Shown: one piece after another, positions 11,896 to 23,340 of the stretch | Numbering within the stretch: position 1 is the first letter of the stretch | How the letters are laid out: each line of letters opens with the position of its first letter | Assembly (NCBI GenBank): GCA_013368315.1 | Contig: JAACJM010000178.1 | Coordinates: forward strand, 1 to 64,000 | Length of the DNA stretch: 64,000 nt | Direction of reading: 5' to 3' | Source of the DNA: Tetrapyrgos nigripes | Taxonomy: Eukaryota > Basidiomycota > Agaricomycetes > Agaricales > Campanellaceae | The notes under the pieces: generated by a model | What the model was told of the DNA's origin: nothing | Database searches by the model: none | The model's input: only the letters and a program-made list of their open reading frames with translations | Made by a program: the position numbers and the translations under genes

Positions 11896-12177
11896 CAACT
11901 TTAAGTCAGCAAGCATGAAATCATGCAGCTACACTGCTCACTATTATCCCGGGGACATAAGCCCTGTAGATATGGCATAGAGCACGATACATGATCAAAA
12001 TCAGTGCAGAACCCAACCCCAGTTTCTGAAGTGCACTCCTGGACTTCAGTGCAGCATTGGATCTGTGGAACAAAGAAAAAACAAATCAATGTAAGGGCTG
12101 ATTGTAAGAAAAGTTGGTGACATATGTTTATAGGGAGTCCAATGTAATATGATGTGGAGAAAACATCAGCAAAAATA

Positions 12178-12410
12178 CAAGTGGACTTTTCGTCGCTTTT
12201 CGTCGCTTTTCGTACCTTTTTCAGGAGAGGACTTTTTCGGGACGTTTTTTGGAGTACTTTTTTGGGACTTTTACTTACTGAAGTACTTTTTTACTGGCCT
12301 TTTACAGCCTTTGACTTACCTGAGGACTTTTTCAGGACTTTTTTTGCAGTACTTTTAGACTTTTACTTACTGAAGTACTTTTTTATCAGCCTTTTACTTC
12401 TGCAGGCCGC
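12178..12410 (+). repeat. Low-complexity T-rich repeat (ACTTTTT / CTTTTAC units)
   Basis: The array is built from CGCTTTTCGT, GGACTTTTT and GACTTTTACTTACTGAAGTA units. The last occurs twice (about 12269 and 12358). ORFs in this stretch are F/L-rich artefacts. Confidence 0.7.
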
Positions 12411-12535
12411 CGCTGAAGGTAGAGTATGTACATACATATGCAATAAATGTGCTGCGTAGAACATTGCAAGGAATTACTACTAGTAGAAGGGCAGGCAAGT
12501 CAGAAACATGTGGATCCTGGATGAATTCTACACGA

Positions 12536-12678
12536 TGGAGTAGGGGAGTGTGTCAAGTTCGAGTCTTGTTTGTAGTTGTTTGTCAATACCTTTAGGGACA
12601 GCATGGCCTGTAGCACGAGTAGTTCAGATCACCATTATCCATTCCAGTTCATTGTCTATCTCATCACAGCCTACTCCA
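12536..12678 (+). repeat. 5' LTR of the gypsy element
   Basis: Starts TGGAGTAGG and ends CCTACTCCA, a perfect 9-bp terminal inverted repeat. It matches 19064-19206 over its whole 143 bp with five substitutions. Confidence 0.95.
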
Positions 12679-12681
12679 TCT

Positions 12682-12704
12682 TGGTGACGAGAGCAAGATT
12701 CGAA
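12682..12704 (+). other. Primer-binding site (tRNA 3' end complement)
   Basis: Three bases after the LTR, TGGTGACGAGAGCAAGATTC followed by GAA is complementary to a tRNA 3' end with CCA. The match runs into a T-arm sequence (TTCGAATC), an unusually long complementarity. The tRNA identity was not assigned. Confidence 0.6.
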
Positions 12705-12813
12705 ACCCCACGACACAGTGCATACAAAATCACAAAGGACCATAAAATAACACTGAAAACACAACAAATTTGTGAAAAACAAACCTTGTGACAGCAGAGG
12801 GTGTTTTATAGCG

Positions 12814-14180
12814 ATGAACACCGTACCCACAGTATCAGCCACCGTACCCACAGCATCAACCACTGCACCCGCAGTCTCAGAAATGCTCACAACAGAATCG
12901 TCTATCAGTGATTCAATCCAATCTAATGCAGTCCCAGAACTAGAAAACTTTACACCACCAACATCGCCACCACAAGTACGAGAAACACAGCAACTCGTAC
13001 ACCAAACAGAAACTTGGGTCAAACACATTGCTAGGGCACGTGGAATACTAGTAAACCCATCAGAACCACCATCGCATATTCCGTCTCATAATAATTCTCC
13101 GCCACCAGTACTGAAACCTAGATCCAACTTTCCGATAATGGCAGCCCCAGATTTCACAGGAGGATAGAAGGAGAAGACAAACCCCCTAGACCTCCTAGGA
13201 AAAGCCGAGATGTACATGAGGCAGATCAACATCACACCAGCCGAAATGGGAAGTAGCATCAACCTGCTCTTCAAAGCAGGAAGCTGAGTTGACAAATGGT
13301 ATGAAGGATTGGGGCAGGAAACGAAGGAAGACTGGAAGAAGTTCCAAACCGAATTTCTAAAGGAGTTCCTGCCACCCGATATAGCCGAACCAACAGTCTC
13401 AGACCATGTAGACGAACTGCTGGCCATGAGGATCATGTTGAAGGAATTAGGGACAAAAGATGAGGATCAACAATGGACTCACCAGCGGTTCACATGCCAA
13501 CTAATGGAGGTTGCGAAGGCCGCCGAGATTGCAGACAGGTCATCGGATATCAGGGCAGTATGGGAACACCTGCTGAAAGTGTTGAGGAAGAAAGTCCCCA
13601 AGTAAAACAAAGCCTGGAAGGATTTCACAGACGCAATTAAGAACGTGGACCCACAGGAGTTGAAGGATGTAAGAGAAGAAGAGGAGAGGTTGCAGAAATT
13701 AGAGGAAGGACAGAAGAACATGTGAATTCCCCCAATGCCAGAAATGCCTAGCAAGCTGCTAGCGCGCACATTTGCCAACACCCAGATCACAAGCCCACCA
13801 CCAACGCCAAGTTGTGGAGCCGCTGTTAGACGGGCCACCACACGTGAGTAACCTAACGGAAATACAGAAAGCCACATTACAAACCAGCATCAATGCATAC
13901 ATCCAACGCCCAAACACAGATGCAGGTATAGCGGATTGGAAAAACGAATGTAATCCGGTTCCGCGACCAACACGGTAACAATCCTATCTTCAACGAACAC
14001 ACATCATTTCCCTACCAGCCAGGAACGCTGAAGCCAGGCTCCAGCGAATGCTTCACCTGTGGAGACGCTGATGGAAACATGAACTGGTGTACATCAGAGT
14101 CCAGAATCAGAAAGTTGGAGGGAAACTTCAGGGCTTTTGTGCAGAAGGAATTGGGTCAAGTTAATGCAGTCAGGGTGAAT
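12814..14180 (+). pseudogene. gypsy gag (degraded)
   Basis: Start ATG at 12814. The polypeptide has a P/T/S-rich N-terminal part followed by the conserved gag core. Its first part (about 13160-13310: NPLDLLGKAEMYMRQ, then PAEMGSSINLLFKAGS and DKWY) and its second part (DWKKFQTEFLKEFLPPDIAEP) are typical of Agaricomycete gypsy gag. In-frame stops occur at about 13165 (TAG), 13288 (TGA), 13603 (TAA) and 13723 (TGA). Near 14053 a zinc-knuckle-like CFTCG...C has the spacing CX2CX4GX4C, lacking the expected His. It encodes the structural protein of the retrotransposon particle and is not functional as read. Confidence 0.85.
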
Positions 14181-14182
14181 TA

Positions 14183-14464
14183 CGAGGCCTCTTAAAGGCC
14201 GAGTTAACTTATGTCGACCTCGAAAATTTTACCACAACCTCAAACTCCCACCCCTTTTCATTGCCACAGCCGGTCTTTGCCCTTCCCGACAACCGGAATG
14301 TCCAGACTCAGTCTAGACGAGATCCAAGGACCGTTAACGTCAATAACCACGATGTCATGCTAGCATGTCAAATCGGTCTGCTTAACGCCCTTCTTCCCTC
14401 TCACTTTCCACTGATTCTCCCTCCCTTCTGCATAACTTGGGTTAGACTACGTGAAAGGGCCTCG
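14183..14464. mobile_element. Small TA-flanked MITE nested in the gypsy element
   Basis: The 282-bp segment starts CGAGGCC and ends GGCCTCG, with TA on both outer sides (14181-14182 and 14465-14466), as expected for a Tc1/mariner-type non-autonomous element. The terminal repeat is short (7 bp perfect, imperfect beyond). It separates the end of gag from the protease region. A TA duplication is weak evidence, so this is a moderate call. Confidence 0.45.
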
Positions 14465-14466
14465 TA

Positions 14467-15394
14467 ATTTGCCATGCGAAGCGATGGCCCTTTGCCCCAG
14501 TTTAGTGGAAGAAGAAGACTTGTTTGCTGGGTACCAACAGGGAAAAGAGGAAGGGTCAGCAGAGTAGACGGCAACTGCATGACCCGGGTCTCACACAATT
14601 TCTTGGATGATAATCACAAATGTATATCTGCAAATGATATTATTAATGTGCATACCATTAAAAGTGTTCTAAGCTGTACCTGCGAACCATTCACCACGTT
14701 GGTTGAATTGGTGGACAAGAATAACGAAATAGTGTGAGTATCAGCACTAGTCGATGATGGAGCCATGGCAGCCTGCATGGACACCGAAGTGTATGAAAAC
14801 CTCAAAAAGCGTATAGGAGGCTGGGGTGAATCAACAAAGGTCATGCGTATGGCAGATGGTCACTCAATACGATCAAAAGCAAGTTGGACAGGGATAGTCC
14901 AGGTCAAAGGATTGGAAGTAGAAGGAACGTTTGAGGTGTTTGACAGCCAAGGGAGCTGGAACTTGCTGTTCAGGAAACCACTCCTGAAACGCTTCAAAGT
15001 AAACCACGAATATGAAGGTGACACAATCCAAATCAAAGTCAGCAAGGAATCAAGAACAATCTTCAACGATGGATTAGGAAAGAAGATTACGCCAAAAAAG
15101 AAGATAATAGCAGTAACATTAGAAGAAGTCAAGGATGAGGATGTGGCAAAGGAACGTGAACGTATCACATTGCAAGGCGACCCACGAGTAACACCTGTCC
15201 TGGAGGATGTGGCAGAGAATGTACAAAGTGAAGAGAACAAGGCTGCAGAATCTATGCCAGTTGGCAATGTGTGTGATGATGACGGGGTATCTATTAACAT
15301 AGATATCCTGGGGAACAGGGAAGTTGATCAGGAATCTGTTGATAATAACAAGTCAATACCCACTCACAATACCCCACAGCATGATCAGAAGTGA
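14467..15394 (+). pseudogene. gypsy retropepsin-like protease region
   Basis: After a degenerate spacer and a TGA near 14735, the 14765-15394 frame reads through a retropepsin-type domain: ALVDDGAMAACMD near 14745-14785, in the place of the catalytic D-S/T-G loop, then MRMADGHSI, GTFEVFDSQGSWNLLFRKPLL and HEYEGDTIQI. This order is typical of basidiomycete gypsy proteases. The second loop residue is D, not S or T, which may be natural variation in this clade or decay. The C-terminal 70 residues are a charged linker. In an intact element this domain cleaves the Gag-Pol polyprotein. Confidence 0.75.
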
Positions 15395-15469
15395 AATACA
15401 ACATATTCATACGTCTTTGAAACACCGGGGGAGCAAAAGGCACGAGAGTGAAAGGAATTATTAGAAAGG

Positions 15470-17438
15470 TTGAAGAGAAATGGACAGGAGGAGAGAGAAC
15501 AGTGTCAGAAAGAATGTAGGAGCCATAGCAAAGGCCTAGGTAGAACCAGGTACAGGTGGGGAAAGAACAGGGGAACACTAGAGGACATGAAAAAGAAGAT
15601 TAGGCACCTCAAGCAGTTGCGAAAGTGTTCAAGCTCACTGGGGGGAGGTAATGCACCCCCCTCCAGGGGAGTCTCCACTGCTGCTAACACATGCTCCATG
15701 GGTGTTGCTGACAATGATACTTCTGCAGACAAATCAATTTACCTGGTAGAGCCACGTGAACCCGTGAACCATTCACCGGGGGCCGATGTGATACCAGATG
15801 CACTGGACATTGAACCAGAGGTCAGAAATGTATTCACCAGGAATGATGGCATGGAAAGGGCATTCAATTCAGACAGGGTGCGAGAAATACTGAAGTTGGT
15901 AAGGATCGGAGACCAACTGTCAGCAGAGGAAAAAAAAGAAGTGGAGAGATTGTTAACAGAGTATGCGGATTGTTTTTGCATTATCAGTCAGCAAAGTATG
16001 GGTGGTAGAAGGCGCAATCCACACACTGAGAATACCTGAAGGGGTGAAGATGGGAACCAAAGTATGACAGAAATGCTTAACACCGCTGCAGAAGGACTTC
16101 TTACATGGGAAGCTGGATGAATTACTGGCAGCAGGAATCATTGAGCATGTACAACCAGACCAGGTTAAATGCGTGTCGCCAACTACACTAGCGAAGAAAG
16201 CCCACAAAAGGGGTGGACTATCTTTGGAGGAATTACAACATTGGGTCAACAAGCAGTGCGTTGCCACAGGATTACCATCTCACTTCAATGATTTACCACC
16301 CCATGCTACACAAACTGATGCCTTACCACCTTCCCAAGATGCCAACAAACTGCAAAAGTGGAGGATCTGTCAAAACTTTGGTGAGGTCAATAAATATACA
16401 GAAATTGCACTGATGCCCCAGGGAGATTTGCATACCAAACAGCAGGCCCCTAGTGGGCACAAATACCTATCATTCCTTGACTTTGCATCAGGATTCTATG
16501 CCGTAGAGGTGGATGAAAAGTCTCGACCATACACAGCATTCTATGTTGAGGGATGCGGGTACTTTTGGTACCTATGGATGCCCTTTGGTCTCACTGGAGC
16601 ACCATCAACATTTGCAGCACTCACAGCAGACAACCTACATGACCTACTGCAGTATAGCACCATCGAGTTATTCATTGACAATGGTGGAGCAGTGGCAAAC
16701 AGTTTTGAAGAAATGATGGAGAAACTGAAAAGAATATTTGAGCAGGTCTGAGATCGGAACCTATCCCTTTCCGCAGCCAAATCGGAATTCTTTGTGTCTG
16801 AAGGCATATTTGCTGGTGCCAAAGTCAGCACTGATGGCGTAAACGCAGACCCAGCCAAACTCATGGCCATTGTCGACTGGCCAATCCGGGACGATGCATT
16901 ACATCTAGCATCGTTCCTAGGGCTTACAGGACACTTCCGGGATCTAATAAAAGGATACACAGTGAAAGAAGGACTGTTGAGGGAATTGGTAAAGCAGGTC
17001 AACATACCAAAGGGAGGTGGCAAGAGTGCATGAAGGAATGCAATGGCAGCATACAAATTGAAGGACAAGTGGGGGGAGAAGGAAGCGAAAGTGTTCCTAG
17101 AACTGAAGGCTCCTCAGTGGGATGGATTGAACTTCATCATCACGTCAGACAGGTGCAAGGAAGGATTTGTGGCAGTGCTATCACAAAGGATGAAAACGAC
17201 AAAAGCAGACGGTACTACAGTCGAAAAGCGTTTCCCCATTGTGTTCGCCTCCAAACAAACATCAACATCCAAGCAACGATACAAACCATTCCTACTAGAA
17301 TTCACAGCTCTCAAGTTCAGCCTAGACAAGTTCTCCAATGTCATATGGGGTTTTCCCGTTGAGATTGAAACTGACTGCCAAGCATTGCAAGATGTCTTGA
17401 GCAATAAGGACCTCAACGCTGCCCATGCCCGTTGGTGA
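15470..17438 (+). pseudogene. gypsy reverse transcriptase - RNase H (degraded)
   Basis: The linker frame 15470-16039 leads into RT at about 16080-16750 and RNase H at about 16790-17438. RT motifs: LTPLQKDFLHGKLDELLAAG, KWRICQNFGEVNKYT, FLDFASGFYAVEV, YLWMPFGLTGAPSTF and FIDNGG. The last should be FIDDG; the second catalytic Asp is Asn (16680-16682, where CpG would have become CpA). RNase H shows TSDRCKEGFVAVL, FLLEFTALKFSLDKF and ETDCQALQD. Stops at about 16749, 17031 and 17436, all TGA, interrupt the frame. The domain would copy element RNA into DNA; here it is dead. Confidence 0.9.
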
Positions 17439-17447
17439 GATGGCATC

Positions 17448-18950
17448 ATGTCGTATTGCATTGTTGATGTACAGCACATACCTCGGTGGTTAAACATAGT
17501 TGCAGATGGGTTAAGTCAGAAGTGGGAAGGGAAACTGAGAGACGAGGGGGACGGTAGCGAGTGGACAGTGTCGGAAGATTGGGAAATCAGTTGGGGCCTA
17601 GTAAACAACATTTGCCAGGTACAGGAGGAAACAAGCAGGTATACAGCTTTGAAGGAGCGGTTCAAAGAGGAGAAGATGTTCTTAGAGGTGATCGAGGCTA
17701 TAGAAGGGCTACAGTCTTCAGGTTCATATGATCAGTGCAGAAGAGCCAAACACTGTGTGCAAGGATACATGATTGACGAGGAAGAAGGAAAGCTTTGGTG
17801 GGTAGGAAATTCCAAAAAATTTAGGGCGAGGGGTAAGCTAGAATGTATTACATGGAAAGAAGCAGTGGTGCTGGCAAGGGAAGCTCATGAAAAAGGGGGA
17901 CATTTTAGTAGAGATTTAGTGAAGGTGACGCTGATGGACAGGGTATGGTGCCCAGGGTTAGACAGGGCAGTCATAGAAGGAATCCAGGGTTGCAGACAGT
18001 GCATTAATTTCAGGGCAACACATTTGAACTCACTGTTGGAACCTATCACATGGCAACACCCCTTTGAATTGCTAGCTGGAGATTACCTGTCAATGTCTAA
18101 AGGGAAGGGGGGTTATAATCAGCTCAGCATGTACATTGACTCCTACTCTCAACATGTCTGGGTCTTTAAATTCAAGAAAAAAGGATCAGCCAAAACCACA
18201 CTGGAGAGCTTGCGAGAACTATGTCACCTCTACATGTACATGCGCCCCGAAACATTCATGACGGACAACAGATCGCATTTCAAAAACCAAGAAGTCACTG
18301 AGTTTTGCCAAGAACATGGCATAACACAACAGTTCACACCAGCATATTCCGCATGGGTCAATGGTCTTGTCAAAGGCACTAACAAGTTGTTACTACACAT
18401 CTTCAAACAACTAGTAGCTCCAGACATCAGTATTGAATCTGAACAATTCAAAAACATGTCTTGGACTTCAATTCCTGAACATTGGCCAGAGTTTCTAGAC
18501 GAAGTGGTTAACATTCTTAACACCAGAACATTACCAGCCCTCCAATACTCACCCAATGGATTACTTTTTGGAATCGCAGTGAACACGCCAAAGACACCAG
18601 TTGAGATAGCGACCACAGAGCTAACCCAAAACAACATAAACATACATGCGGCATATGTGGAGCAGCAAAGGGCAGACAGGTATGAAACTACAGTCAGACA
18701 TGCTCTAAAAAGGAAGGTGGCATTTGATAGAGCAGTAGTAAAGCAAACGAGGAAAGAAGTGACATTCAAAGTAGGGGATCTAGTACAGGTGAAACGAGGT
18801 GATTTGTTCAATACTTTCAAGATGGAACAGAAACTAGCCCCCATGTGGTCATTGCCACACAGGGTAGTGGAACATAACGTTAATTCGTATCATTTGGAGA
18901 CGATGGCAGGGGTTCAGTTAGATGGTGAGGTTCATGCTAGGAGGTTGTGA
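17448..18950 (+). pseudogene. gypsy integrase (500 codons open, catalytic Glu lost)
   Basis: This is the longest intact frame of the element. It contains an HHCC zinc finger (HEKGGHFSRD ... CRQCINF), then the rve core with GDYLSM (first Asp), MTDNRSHF (second Asp) and NGLVKGTNK, where the family has NGLVEGTNK. The third catalytic residue is therefore Lys (18372-18374, again a CpG to CpA change). A C-terminal SH3-like part (FKVGDLVQVKRG) follows, and the frame ends at a TGA. Integrase joins element cDNA to the host chromosome; with the DDE triad broken it should be inactive despite the long ORF. Confidence 0.92.
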
Positions 18951-19050
18951 CTATTTGCGGAAACAGTTAAGGACAAGGACATGAAGAGTGAAGGTTAGGT
19001 GAGATGGCCAAGTGTTTTTTCAGCAAGCAATGAGGACATCGCTGTTTTTT

Positions 19051-19063
19051 AAGTGGGGGCACA
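19051..19063 (+). other. Polypurine tract
   Basis: AAGTGGGGGCACA directly precedes the 3' LTR and would be the plus-strand primer. Confidence 0.7.
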
Positions 19064-19206
19064 TGGAGTAGGGGAGTGTGTCAAGTTCAAGTCTTGTTTG
19101 TAGTTGTTTGTCAATACCTTTAGGGACAGCATGGCCTGTAGCATGAGTAGTTCAGATCACCATTATCCATTCCAGTTTGTTGTCTATCTCATCACAGCCT
19201 ACTCTA
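19064..19206 (+). repeat. 3' LTR of the gypsy element
   Basis: 143 bp, 138 of them identical to 12536-12678. The differences are G to A, C to T, C to T, A to G and C to T relative to the 5' copy. The terminal CCA has become CTA. Confidence 0.95.
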
Positions 19207-19902
19207 ATGAAGGGAGATTTGAAGAACAAGCAATAAGGGGATGAATGGGACACCCGCATATTTGAGCAGAACAGTGGGTAGGGGGGTGGGGGTGTGAGAG
19301 TAGAGCATTAAAAAAGGGCAAGAGAGAGAAACGACAATGATGCAACACATCGTCTTGGAGGTAAGTGGGGAATGAGACATTGGCAAATACATGTTAGTGT
19401 AAATTCCATTTCGCAGTGCTAAGCAAGCAGCCTTGATGTCATTGAGAAGAACATGTGGCTGGTCATAGAGGTGGGTCAGAAAGAAAGCAGGGGAGGGCTC
19501 AAAGGACAATGACAATGACAATGACATGGGGGATATGAAAGTAATGGCAGTAGCCAACCACCAGTACATCAGTCACATGCTGTTCATTTTGTCAACTCTT
19601 CTTCCTTCATGACCACTTCCTTTGTCTCTCAAAATTCTTCTTACTGTCCTGCTAGCCTTTCTGTTTGCCTCTGTAAGTCACTCAGTGTCTAAAGTATGTC
19701 TAGCTCTGTCTTCTGGGCTACTGACTTGCACTTACAACTTACTTTCTAGGCCATGCTCTGTAGAGTTGGGGATGATTATGGGAATATCAGGCAAGGTTTT
19801 TGGAGTAGCGCTCACAGTTTGAAGGAGTAGTTGTGAACTGGTCACTGCTTCAAGACTCTGGGTGCATTTCTTACAGTCCCTTTGAGACTCAGCTTGATCT
19901 AA

Positions 19903-20715
19903 CTACACCACACAGAATATTTTGTCACTCAGGCAGAGGTCCTCAGGGTCAGCAATGTTCACCATCACTGTGGGGTGATGTTCCTTCTTCCCATCCTTCC
20001 ATAGATACAACTTGACCAAGCCAATCCTGAAATAGTCCAAAAATGACTGACCCAATATGATATTGTAATGGTCAGGAATCAAATGCCTAGTAACAAAGAT
20101 GTGATGAGGAAAGAGATGTGACCCCAATTGCATTGGGACATCTGTCAAAACTCCAGCTAACCATTCCAGTCCACCATGTATCCCCTTAAGGGACCAATTC
20201 ATCCCTTTGAAGTCCAATGATAACTTTCCTCACTCAGGAACATCATGGCTTGCTACATTGAGCTTGTCTATCATTGCCTTGAACACCACCCCATTGATAT
20301 GAACCATTGCAAAGAATTTAGAAGCCAGAGTAGCAGCAATAGCAGAAGAATAACAAACAAGGAAACTGGCCAATTGCTCTTGGTTGCAGTCAGAATCCAC
20401 CAACAATCCTGAAGAAACCATGTCAGGGAGAAAGCCCTCATTCCCATTCAAAGAAGCAAAATCAAAAGATGATAAACATGAAGAACTCACCTTATTGGGT
20501 GTAACATATTCCCAACAGGTCCTCATAGACTCTGTAAAGATCCTCTGTAGCATAGGGCTAGCTCCAATAACCTGCTTGAGAGGAAGAGTGATCAGTTGTT
20601 CCATGATTTTCTGCCAAACATCCTTCAAAGTAAATTGTTCTTGTATATCTGACATGAAGTGGAATTGAGGTCTTGCAGCCAGTTTTGTAAGGGCGACTCC
20701 TGACACGTGAGGCAA
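19903..20715 (-). pseudogene. Gypsy Gag-protease fragment (second gypsy family)
   Basis: Two adjacent minus-strand frames read as the C-terminal Gag/retropepsin part of a different basidiomycete gypsy clade. The first (20715-20230) has FHFMSDIQEQFTLKDVW, ITLPLKQVIGASP and KFFAMVHINGVVFKAMID. The second continues with LDFKGMNWSLKGIHGGLEWL, HHIFVTRHLIPDHYNIILGQ and LYLWKDGKKEHHPT. The catalytic loop is damaged: AMIDKLNVAS stands where AMIDTGSELN-type sequence is expected, so the Gly and surrounding residues are deleted. A single TGA separates the frames. No RT or integrase follows downstream. The 3' end fades out towards the 3' LTR of the neighbouring plus-strand element. Confidence 0.8.
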
Positions 20716-20723
20716 TCACTCAT

Positions 20724-20981
20724 ACTGGATGCAAACACTTGTAATTCCTTGGATATACAGAGGAATTACATAAGACTTACACTGGTACACTCAATATGTA
20801 AGTCCACTTGACTTACTGAAGTATTACCAGAGACCAAAAAAAATGAAACAATTATATATGACCATTGTAAGGCATGAAGTCTCACAGTGGTCCCTGGTAA
20901 TACTTCAGTAAGTCAAGTGGACTTGTAAGTCTTATGTAATTCCTTGGTATATCTAAGGAATTACAAGTGTTTGCACCCAGT
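20724..20981. mobile_element. Foldback MITE (258 bp, near-complete inverted repeat)
   Basis: The left arm starts ACTGGATGCAAACACTTG and the right arm is its complement. The arms match over roughly 95-100 bases each, around an AT-rich loop that contains ACAATTATATATGACC. The left arm carries an extra segment of about 18 bp. It interrupts the minus-strand gypsy gag between the MKDDTKK block and the FHFMSDIQ block. Target-site duplication is unclear. Confidence 0.85.
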
Positions 20982-20984
20982 GTC

Positions 20985-21080
20985 AACAACTGCAGGAGGA
21001 GATCCAAAGATATATAAATCAGAACTAGACAATACAAGACTAACATACTATGCACCTGCAGGAGGAGATCCAAAGAGAAA
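20985..21080 (+). repeat. Short direct repeat CTGCAGGAGGAGATCCAAAGA x2
   Basis: The 21-mer (CTGCAGGAGG followed by AGATCCAAAGA) occurs near 20990 and 21057, beside the foldback MITE. Function unknown; it may be part of a further element. Confidence 0.6.
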
Positions 21081-21299
21081 AACTCAAGGATACTTGCCTG
21101 CAGGGAAGGGGTATATATACTTGTATGAAGGCCTGGGAAAAGATCTGCAAAACTATACAGCAGCAACGAAGTAATAGAAAAGTGGAATGATGGGAGATCA
21201 GAATGATGAATAATAATGATGGATGATGAAATGATGAAACAAGGGTAAACAAGTCAATGGAGTCCAGATAAAACAAGAACAAACAAGTCCTAAAGGAGA

Positions 21300-21704
21300 A
21301 CAGAAAGGAAAAGGAAACTGTCCCCTTACAGGTTTCTTTGTGTCGTCCTTCATGGTAATGTCTTGTTGTTGACAAGGCACATTATTGAATGGCAGAGCTA
21401 ACTTCCAGCCATCTTCCCTGTTGATAGGGTTCATTGGTGGTGGAATGTTTGTGTTGGAAGTTGGAGTCGGCTGCGCATTGGAGGGTTGTACTGGAGTCTG
21501 AGGCTGAGTCTGTTGCAGTTTTGGCTGCTGAGTTGGTTGTTGAGCATTCACTTGAGGTTGTGGTTGAGAAGGACCTGCTGTCGGTTGCTGTTCAGAAGCC
21601 TTGCCTTTCCCTTGTGAACTCCTGTCAATCAGATCATAGTGCTGGTTTGATGTATCCATTGAGACACTGAGCATGGGGTTGAAGGCAAATGACTCAACCA
21701 ACAA
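21300..21704 (-). pseudogene. Gypsy gag middle fragment (P/Q-rich linker, INREDGW block)
   Basis: The minus-strand frame has a Q/P-rich linker followed by NPINREDGWK and DITMKDDTKKP, the block that in this gypsy clade lies just upstream of the protease part now found at 20715. The foldback element and flanking repeat have separated the two. Confidence 0.65.
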
Positions 21705-21939
21705 CTACCTTCCACTCAAGATGAGGGAGACACTAAAGCTCTCACAATAGATCTAGATGAACCAAATCTTCAAGGAAGAAGTAAAAGCAGGATAATCAAA
21801 GTGAAGATGAAGTGGAATACCACTTTGACTGGATGGAGACTAGTTCGGATGGGAGACAAAGGGTAAAAGGATGTAAAAGGGGAGTGATGTGGAGGATCAG
21901 GAGGTGGTAGGAAGCGGGTAAAATGTGAGGAGGAGAGGA

Positions 21940-22248
21940 TGTTAGAATGTAGCCCTAGCTAGATAATAATATGAGAGATGTGAATCTCTATCTCGTAGTA
22001 GCAAAGATAGATTATATGTACCTAGATAATAATATGAGAGATGTGAATCTAGGTATATCAGTATGAATAAAGAAAAAGAATATAAAGTTAGTGGCTCACC
22101 TCTATCTTGTAGTAGTGAAGATAGAGGTGTCCTAAGGTATGCTAAAGGTATATATACTGTCCTACACATGGACCATGAGTGAGAAAAGAAACAAAGAAAG
22201 GAAATGACCATAAGTAATCATAAGTAACTGTGACAAGTCTACTTGTCA
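21940..22248. repeat. LTR-like AT-rich repeat block
   Basis: TAGATAATAATATGAGAGAT followed by GTGAATCT occurs twice (about 21959 and 22022). TATCTYGTAGTAG followed by AAGATAG also occurs twice, and TATATA motifs are present. The block begins TGTTAGAATG and is followed near 22245 by TGTCAACCCCTATTCA. That ACCCCTATTCA word recurs after other LTR-like blocks at about 27311 and 37640. Probably a solo or partial LTR; boundaries not proven. Confidence 0.4.
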
Positions 22249-23340
22249 ACCCCTATTCACAGTGTATGCTCATTATACTCAACAGAGGATATATGGGTGG
22301 TGATACACCAACAAGTACAAAACAAAACTGGGGTAGACAGAAAGGGATGATAATACACTGCTTGAATAGGTGCAGCTACCTCTGAAGTGTAAACTGAGCA
22401 CTAAATGAAGATGAAAATTGCAACTGGCTCAGAATTGAAGAAGACTTAGTACACCTCTGCAAAGACCACACAATATGACAAGTGGATCATTTGCTATGTA
22501 AAAGCTGAGCACTGAGAAAACGAAGTTAAGTGGCTCAAGGGGTATGACACCTCCCACTGAAGATGAGCTGTAGACTGCTGCTTTCCACAGGAACAATACT
22601 CGTATTGCTGTTGCACTGTATCTGTACATAGGTGATTACAAGCAGTTGATGTATGATCAGGTAATCGAAGGGCACTTATAGCCAGCCACATGATTAGCTA
22701 AGTACTGTATAGTAGTTTACTAGGGTCTGTCAAGCCTCTGAGTCTGTATGTGGTTCATAGGTAATTGTTGAGTATTAGTAGGAGTCAGGGATTATAATTA
22801 CATGTTGAACACATCATCAACCACAGTCCAGACAAGATATCTCTTGTCAGAGTAGTAAAACGAAGTCAGAAATCTGGTAAATGAACTGTTTTGTATAGCA
22901 ACTACACCCAAGTGAAGGATAGTAATGTCCAAGTGTGCTTTGACCAACATGCCACCAACTGTGTTTATGGTAGAACTCTTGAGATTAAACTAAATGAAAG
23001 CTGTCATCTTAAAAGATACCTGTTTGTGAGTCATTCTAGTGGACAAGCTAGACAATTCATAGGTTCAATTGTGTATATAGTGAGTTCACACTACTTCAAT
23101 TAGAAGTGCGCAAAATAATGGGGTGCATGGCCAGGTATTTACCTACTGTATCACTGTACCTGAACATAAGGCTGGGTCAGGGAACAAGGATAGCACAAAT
23201 GCATTTCCTCTGAGGAGGGGCTGGCCTAGACACCCAACAATGTGAGGTGGAACCTCTCTATGAAACTCTGTTGCATTAGTCATTGCAGAAGATTGTGATT
23301 GGATAGTAGCTTTGGCACTGTTGGTCAACACTTGACTCCT
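22249..23340. other. Degraded retroelement-flanking DNA
   Basis: No frame has a recognisable domain. It lies between gag fragments of the minus-strand gypsy copy, so it is probably an insertion or decayed gag linker. Confidence 0.4.

Larger units (their letters stand above)
12536..19206 (+). mobile_element. Ty3/gypsy LTR retrotransposon, complete but inactivated
   Basis: The 6.67-kb element has two 143-bp LTRs, a primer site, gag, protease, RT-RNase H, integrase and a polypurine tract in standard gypsy order. The LTRs differ at five positions, all transitions, so the insertion is fairly young. The coding region is nevertheless broken by many stops, mostly TGA where W or R is expected, and several catalytic residues are lost. 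Flanking 5-mers (CACGA before, ATGAA after) do not match, so no target duplication is seen. A small TA-flanked element is nested between gag and protease. Confidence 0.92.

Noticed and set aside
13309..13605. Separate host gene of 98 aa
   Set aside because: It is the central Gag segment of the gypsy element bounded by premature stops.
12531..19211. Target-site duplication around the complete gypsy element
   Set aside because: Flanking 5-mers CACGA and ATGAA do not match even allowing for the changed last LTR bases.
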